Assembly (NCBI GenBank): GCA_945837185.1 | Contig: CAMAMZ010000068.1 | Coordinates: 1 to 10,091, forward strand | Length of the DNA: 10,091 nt | Reading direction: 5' to 3' | Source of the DNA: an uncultured Bacteroidales bacterium | GTDB taxonomy: Bacteria > Bacteroidota > Bacteroidia > Bacteroidales > Bacteroidaceae | Part shown: positions 7,141-10,091 of the stretch, in pieces | Numbering within the stretch: the stretch's first letter is position 1 | Layout: each line of letters begins with the position of its first letter | Made by a program: the position numbers and the translations under genes | The notes under the pieces: model-generated | What the model saw: only the letters and a program-made list of their open reading frames with translations | The model's database searches: none | What the model was told of the DNA's origin: nothing

Positions 7141-9314
7141 AATGGTTTCCTCCATGTGCAACCTTCTTGCCAGCGACTACAGCCGTAGGCAGTTCGTCCT
7201 TTGATGATTACGCCACGGCCACATAATGGACAAGGTTGTCCTACTGGCGAAGCCGTTCCTTGCTTTGTTGCAGCCGCGACCCCTGCGTTTTGGGGTGTTG
7301 AAGCTTGCGCAGTGGGAGCCGTTCCTTGCTTTGTTGCAGCGGTTATCGTTGGGCTTGTAGCAGGAGTTTCTGCTTTGGCAGAAGAAGTCTTGGCGGCACC
7401 AGTCTTAGTCGATGTTCTGCCCTTGGTAGTTGCAGCATTTCCCTCCTTAGCCGCCTTTGTATTCTTCTTTACCTTCCCTTTAGCAGTCGTCGTTTCTGCC
7501 AGTGTAAGGGTAACGCGGCGGTTTGAGTTGTCCTGCAGCACATCTTTCACAATGGCAGCAATCTGCCCCTTCAGTTCCTCGATGAACTGTGCAGCATCAT
7601 ACTGATGGTGCTCAATGTCGCGCAACTTCTTCTCCCAGATACCCGTAAGTTCGCAGCTTGTAAGGAGTCGTTCGTGAATCATGTCTATCAACTCAATTCC
7701 CGTAGGTGTTGCCACCAGGTTTTTTCGCTCACGACGAATATAGTGGCGTTTGAACAGCGTTTCAATGATGCCGGCACGCGAAGAAGGGCGACCTATGCCA
7801 TTCTCCTTAAGTGCTGCCCGCAACTCCTCATCGTCTACAAACTTTCCCGCTGTTTCCATGGCGCGCAGCAGCGTTGCCTCCGTATAGTATTTAGGCGGTG
7901 TGGTCCATTTCTCCGTGAGCGTGGGCGTGTGCGGTCCCTCCTCTCCTTTTGTAAAGTTCTGTAAGGTGCGCTCCTCCGCTTCTTTGTTGCCTTCCTCCTC
8001 CGCTTCTTTTTTGTGTTCCTCCTCCGCTTCTTTGGCATACACATTGCGCCACCCCGGTTCCAGAATCTCCTTTCCGCTCGTTTTGAAATCAATGTTGTTC
8101 ACACACCCCGTTACGGTGGTAGTGGCAAACTTGCAGTCGGGATAGAAGGCAGCGATAAAGCGCCTTGTCACGAGGTCGTATACACCCTTTTCCAGGTTGC
8201 TGAGACCTTGAGGTGTTACTCCTGTGGGAATGATGGCATGGTGATCGGTAACCTTCGAGGAGTCGAACACACGCTTGCTCTTAGGGAGTGGTTTAACGCT
8301 GAGGGGCCTTATGAGCGGATAGTATTCCTTCAACCCATTCATGATGGAAGGACACTTGGCGTAGATGTCGTCCGACAGGAACTGGGTGTCTACACGCGGA
8401 TACGTGGTGAGTTTCTTCTCGTAGAGCGACTGTATGATATTGAGGGTTGTTTCGGCCGAGAGACTGAACTTTTTGTTGCAGTCCACCTGCAGAGAGGTCA
8501 GGTCGTAGAGATGGGGTGGGGGCTCGCTGCCCTTTTTCTTCTGCACCCCTGTCACCCTAAACAAGCTGTCGGCAAGGGAGGCAAAGGCCTGTTCACCCTC
8601 TTCTTTCGTAGTAAATCTGCCCTGTGTGGCTGTAAACTGCGTGTCGCGGTAAATGGTAGCCAGCACCCAATAGGGTTCAGGCACAAACCCGTCAATCTCC
8701 TTCTGGCGGGCCACGATGAGTGCCAGCGTGGGTGTCTGCACACGACCTATGCTCAGCACCTGTCGGTTTTGCCCATATTTTAAGGTGTAGAGGCGTGTGG
8801 CGTTCATGCCCAGCAGCCAGTCGCCAATGGCCCGCGACAATCCCGCCAGGTAAAGAGAGTCATACTGCGCCTGTTCGCGCAGCGAGGCAAAGCCCTCCCG
8901 TATGGCCTCGTCGGTCATCGACGAAATCCACAGTCGTTGCACCCTGCACTTGGCTCCTGCCTTCTGCATCACCCATCGTTGTATGAGTTCTCCCTCCTGT
9001 CCCGCATCACCACAGTTTATTATGCTGTCGGCGGCTTGCATCAGCCGTTGTATCACCTGGAATTGCTTGCGTATGCCCTGGTCGTCAATGAGTTTTATGC
9101 CAAAGCGGGGCGGCACCATGGGCAGGGCAGCCAGACTCCAATGTTTCCAGTTCTCGTTGTAGTCATTGGGTTCCTTCAGGCAACAGAGGTGTCCGAAGGT
9201 CCACGTCACCTGGTAGCCGTTTCCCTCCATGTAACCATCTCTCGCCTTATTCGCTCCAATGATACGGGCGATGTCTTTTGCCACACTGGGCTTCTCTGCA
9301 ATGCAAACAATCAT
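7137..9314 (-). CDS. topB: DNA topoisomerase III (type IA)
   Basis: The 725-residue enzyme relaxes and decatenates DNA by single-strand passage. The TOPRIM domain opens at the start codon with MIVCIAEKPSVAKDIA (Glu7) and continues to CGDAGQEGELIQRWV, where Asp103, Glu107 and Glu109 are the metal-site acids. The catalytic tyrosine is Tyr305 in LTTYPRVDT. DHHAIIPTG (357-365) and ENGIGRPSSRAGIIETL (504-520) are further type IA signatures. Two unusual insertions occur: three 8-residue KEAEE repeats (428-451), and a Lys/Thr/Ala-rich linker (~607-692) carrying a duplicated AATKQGTA. The end is a four-cysteine zinc ribbon (Cys695, 698, 712, 719). It starts 45 bases after the LUD gene, behind an A-rich leader, and is coupled (ATGA) to the PorE-like gene. 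No conjugation or transposon genes are nearby, so it appears to be a resident chromosomal copy. Confidence 0.95.
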   Translation of the reverse strand: MIVCIAEKPSVAKDIARIIGANKARDGYMEGNGYQVTWTFGHLCCLKEPNDYNENWKHWSLAALPMVPPRFGIKLIDDQGIRKQFQVIQRLMQAADSIINCGDAGQEGELIQRWVMQKAGAKCRVQRLWISSMTDEAIREGFASLREQAQYDSLYLAGLSRAIGDWLLGMNATRLYTLKYGQNRQVLSIGRVQTPTLALIVARQKEIDGFVPEPYWVLATIYRDTQFTATQGRFTTKEEGEQAFASLADSLFRVTGVQKKKGSEPPPHLYDLTSLQVDCNKKFSLSAETTLNIIQSLYEKKLTTYPRVDTQFLSDDIYAKCPSIMNGLKEYYPLIRPLSVKPLPKSKRVFDSSKVTDHHAIIPTGVTPQGLSNLEKGVYDLVTRRFIAAFYPDCKFATTTVTGCVNNIDFKTSGKEILEPGWRNVYAKEAEEEHKKEAEEEGNKEAEERTLQNFTKGEEGPHTPTLTEKWTTPPKYYTEATLLRAMETAGKFVDDEELRAALKENGIGRPSSRAGIIETLFKRHYIRRERKNLVATPTGIELIDMIHERLLTSCELTGIWEKKLRDIEHHQYDAAQFIEELKGQIAAIVKDVLQDNSNRRVTLTLAETTTAKGKVKKNTKAAKEGNAATTKGRTSTKTGAAKTSSAKAETPATSPTITAATKQGTAPTAQASTPQNAGVAAATKQGTASPVGQPCPLCGRGVIIKGRTAYGCSRWQEGCTWRKPL
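7251..7340. repeat. Two exact 24-base direct repeats, 66 bases apart, inside topB
   Basis: The same 24-base sequence, beginning AGCCGTTCCTTGC and ending TTGTTGCAGC on the + strand, occurs at 7251-7274 and 7317-7340. The offset of 66 bases keeps frame, and both copies encode AATKQGTA on the - strand (residues 681-688 and 659-666). They lie in the low-complexity linker before the zinc ribbon. Recombination between the copies would delete or add 22 codons without a frameshift. Confidence 0.9.
7971..8033. repeat. Three-copy 24-base tandem repeat inside topB (KEAEE repeats)
   Basis: The 15-base core CTCCTCCGCTTCTTT (+ strand) is found at 7971-7985, 7995-8009 and 8019-8033, an exact 24-base period. 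On the coding strand each core encodes KEAEE, so the protein carries three 8-residue charged repeats at residues 428-451. The unit length is a multiple of three, so copy-number change would not break the gene. Confidence 0.9.
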
Positions 9315-9359
9315 GTGCTGATTTTCTTTTTTTTATATATCTTTTTGGCTCCGTTGGGT

Positions 9360-10001
9360 TTAATATCCCACCGGCTCATCGGTAAGCACTACGATATGGC
9401 GGTGTGCCGGATGACTCATGCGCTGAATGCTGATATAGTTGCATATAGAGTCGGGCGACAGGCAGTTGTGGCACACGCCATCGCGCTGGCAGGGTGTTTC
9501 AAAGTTAAAACGAGCCATGTTGATAGGTGCTGCGGTGGAGCGTGCCCGTTTCATGGCAGCCTCCAAGTCTTGGCACACCTTATGGAGCGACACCACCAGA
9601 ATCACATGTTCCGGTCCCCAGGTCATGGCAGCCACCCGGTTGCCCGTGCCGTCTATGTTCACAATCTCGCCCTCCTCGCTCATGGCATTCACGCTGCCCA
9701 AATAATATTGGCATTCGAAGGCCTTGAGATACATGCGTCGCTTGTCTTCAGCTGTCGTCACGTCTTCGCGGTCGTACACTACATAGTTGCCCGTTTTGAG
9801 CATCTGCGTGATACCCGTGTCACGAATACTCATGCTGCCGCCCCAAGCCACAGTGCTCCCCTCGGGAATAAGCGCTTTCACTTGGTTGAGCAATGCCTCT
9901 CTGCCTTCACAATAATAGGCATCATAATGGCGCTGACGAAGTTTCTGGATGAGCCGCTCGGCCAGTCGGCTGTTACGGCGTGAAATAGGTGTTGTTGTCA
10001 T
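9360..10001 (-). CDS. LUD-domain (DUF162, LutC/YkgG-like) protein with C-terminal Cys4 motif
   Basis: The 213-residue protein belongs to the LUD family, best known from LutC of the LutABC lactate-oxidation complex. Family elements are TVAWGGSMSIRDTGI (50-64), SEEGEIVNIDGTGNRVAAM (108-126) and GPEHVILVVSLHKVC (129-143). The C-terminal region carries Cys171, Cys177, Cys180 and Cys187 in TPCQRDGVCHNCLSPDSICN, a spacing suited to a metal or iron-sulfur site; this subtype exists as a stand-alone protein in many anaerobes. No LutA or LutB partner is visible, so a role in lactate oxidation is uncertain. No signal peptide is seen, so it is probably cytoplasmic. The ATG at 10001 lies 20 bases after a good -7 box. 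It is the first gene of the leftward series, 45 bases ahead of topB. Confidence 0.9.
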   Translation of the reverse strand: MTTTPISRRNSRLAERLIQKLRQRHYDAYYCEGREALLNQVKALIPEGSTVAWGGSMSIRDTGITQMLKTGNYVVYDREDVTTAEDKRRMYLKAFECQYYLGSVNAMSEEGEIVNIDGTGNRVAAMTWGPEHVILVVSLHKVCQDLEAAMKRARSTAAPINMARFNFETPCQRDGVCHNCLSPDSICNYISIQRMSHPAHRHIVVLTDEPVGY

Positions 10002-10021
10002 TGTTTTCTACTATTTTTCTG

Positions 10022-10029
10022 CAAAATTA
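10022..10029 (-). promoter_or_regulatory. Candidate -7 promoter box for the leftward gene series
   Basis: On the - strand this reads TAATTTTG, an exact match to the Bacteroidota -7 consensus TAnnTTTG, ending 20 bases before the LUD start codon. No clear TTTG lies 19-21 bases upstream, so only half the promoter is convincing. It would drive the LUD gene and perhaps the whole series to folA. The rest of the end region (10030-10091) holds no gene; its + strand is strongly purine-rich from about 10050. Confidence 0.5.
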
Positions 10030-10091
10030 GGCAAAATCTATGAGAAACTACGCAGAAGGAGCAGAAAAAGAGAAAGGAAACGGAGGGCTTG

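Noticed and set aside
7141..7161. Seven-residue extension of the PorE-like lipoprotein
   Set aside because: It would put an acidic segment (MHMEETI) before the signal peptide, while ATG at 7140 gives a tidy lipoprotein signal and an ATGA overlap with topB.
7137..9314. topB as a sign of a conjugative transposon
   Set aside because: Bacteroidota mobile elements often carry topB, but no tra, mob, integrase or toxin genes are nearby and the gene is embedded among housekeeping genes.
9315..9359. TATATA and T-run between the LUD gene and topB as a promoter or terminator
   Set aside because: On the coding (-) strand the run is A, not T, with no preceding stem, and no TAnnTTTG box is present. It is best read as an A-rich leader.
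8937..9983. A 348-residue open frame on the + strand opposite topB and the LUD gene
   Set aside because: It runs antisense through two well-supported genes and across their junction. Its product shows no recognisable domain, and long antisense frames are expected opposite GC-richer coding sequence.

Overview
The window looks like ordinary chromosome from a Bacteroidota bacterium, most likely a Prevotella-type member of the Bacteroidales. Three things point there: two candidate promoters with the Bacteroidota -7 box (TAnnTTTG) and no clear Shine-Dalgarno signals; a lipoprotein with the TPR / PD40 propeller / carboxypeptidase-regulatory-like / OmpA layout of PorE from the type IX secretion system; and an ExbB-ExbD-ExbD energising cluster of the kind seen in that phylum. 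The genus is an inference. Gene density is very high: no gap exceeds 90 bases and there is no RNA gene, CRISPR array or mobile element.

Layout. Positions 1-1778 (+ strand) hold the end of a proton-channel operon: the 3' end of an ExbB/TolQ/MotA-family gene, an unrecognised four-helix membrane protein, and two ExbD/TolR-family genes. All are joined by overlaps (26, 4 and 4 bases), so translation is probably coupled. After 73 bases carrying a candidate promoter and a perfect 12-base palindrome comes a + strand Lrp/AsnC-family regulator (1852-2349). It meets the next gene tail to tail with only 3 bases between stop codons.

From 10001 back to 2353 every gene lies on the - strand, in the order LUD-domain protein, topB (DNA topoisomerase III), PorE-like OmpA lipoprotein, RsmF-like rRNA cytosine-C5 methyltransferase, thyA and folA. 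Junctions are 45 bases, a 4-base overlap, a 1-base gap, a 16-base overlap and 51 bases. This reads as one long transcription unit, possibly with internal starts. ThyA and FolA form a functional pair: ThyA oxidises methylene-tetrahydrofolate to dihydrofolate while making dTMP, and FolA reduces it back. The other genes (DNA topology, ribosome modification, envelope) have no obvious shared pathway with them.

I looked for an undescribed system and did not find a convincing one. The best second-look items are the uncharacterised membrane protein inside the Exb operon, the palindrome overlapping the regulator's promoter, the coupling of a PorE-like envelope lipoprotein to topB, and repeat-built insertions in topoisomerase III.
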